This document shows, one piece after another, positions 5,873 through 5,917 of a stretch of 5,917 nucleotides of DNA. Below the pieces are notes generated by a model. That model saw only the letters and a program-made list of their open reading frames with translations, did not search any database and was not told the DNA's origin. Every line of letters starts with the position of its first letter. The first letter of the stretch is position 1. Made by a program: the position numbers and the translations under genes. Source of the stretch: Bacteroidota bacterium (GTDB lineage Bacteria; Bacteroidota; Ignavibacteria; Ignavibacteriales; Ignavibacteriaceae); the NCBI GenBank assembly GCA_023433685.1, contig JAEYUD010000030.1:1-5917 (forward strand), given 5' to 3'.

Positions 5873-5917
5873 CGGAGTCTCGAAGTCTCGAAGTCACAGA
5901 GTCGCGGAGTCTCGGAG
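5873..5917. repeat. Degenerate 8-bp tandem repeat, continuing past the window edge
   Basis: Five full units and a partial sixth follow each other without spacers: CGGAGTCT, CGAAGTCT, CGAAGTCA, CAGAGTCG, CGGAGTCT and CGGAG. The core AGTC is invariant in all full units, and the consensus is CGRAGTCT. The preceding 8 bases (5865-5872) keep only AGTC and may be a decayed unit. The array is intergenic, 78 bp upstream of the CorC-family start codon, and is cut by the right edge, so its length is unknown. Its composition is clearly different from the AT-rich leader beside it. Confidence 0.85.

Noticed and set aside
5873..5917. CRISPR array
   Set aside because: The units are 8 bp and directly adjacent with no spacers, and no cas gene is present.

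Overview
The window holds most of a two-component / methylation signalling operon on the + strand, followed by a convergent membrane-protein gene on the - strand. The style suggests a Gram-negative bacterium of moderate GC content, possibly of the Bacteroidota/Chlorobiota/Ignavibacteria group. The reasons are weak or absent Shine-Dalgarno sequences at several genes, hybrid kinases rich in receiver domains, an 'INLGPGMNG' type receiver, and an AT-rich leader with a Bacteroidota-like -7 element. This placement is an impression from sequence style and is low confidence.

Positions 1-1138 are the 3' part of a multi-receiver protein, almost certainly the tail of a large hybrid histidine kinase whose kinase core lies before the window. 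Three receiver domains are visible, the first cut by the window edge. Fifteen bases later comes an orphan-type cheR methyltransferase (1154-2011). It overlaps by 4 bp a cheB methylesterase that consists of the catalytic domain only (2008-2580). This in turn overlaps the start of a soluble REC-PAS-HisKA-HATPase-REC hybrid kinase (about 2567-4543). The tight spacing and overlaps point to one transcript whose promoter is off the left edge.

Taken together, the operon looks like a phosphorelay with an attached reversible glutamate methylation module. It has five receiver domains and one complete kinase core, with a second core inferred upstream. There is no chemoreceptor, CheA, CheW, HPt domain or DNA-binding output in view. 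The most economical inference is that CheR and CheB adjust the signalling state of a kinase or sensor, perhaps the truncated upstream one, rather than a flagellar chemoreceptor array.

Positions 4527-5795 on the - strand encode a CNNM/CBS/CorC-HlyC family membrane protein. Its stop codon lies inside the end of the kinase gene, a 17-bp tail-to-tail overlap. Its membrane domain appears to lack residues usually conserved in the ion-binding site. The 122 bases before it hold an AT-rich leader with an 8-bp inverted repeat over the start codon, then a degenerate 8-bp tandem repeat that runs off the right edge. No tRNA, rRNA, transposase or CRISPR array was seen, and no gene-free stretch exceeds 300 bases.
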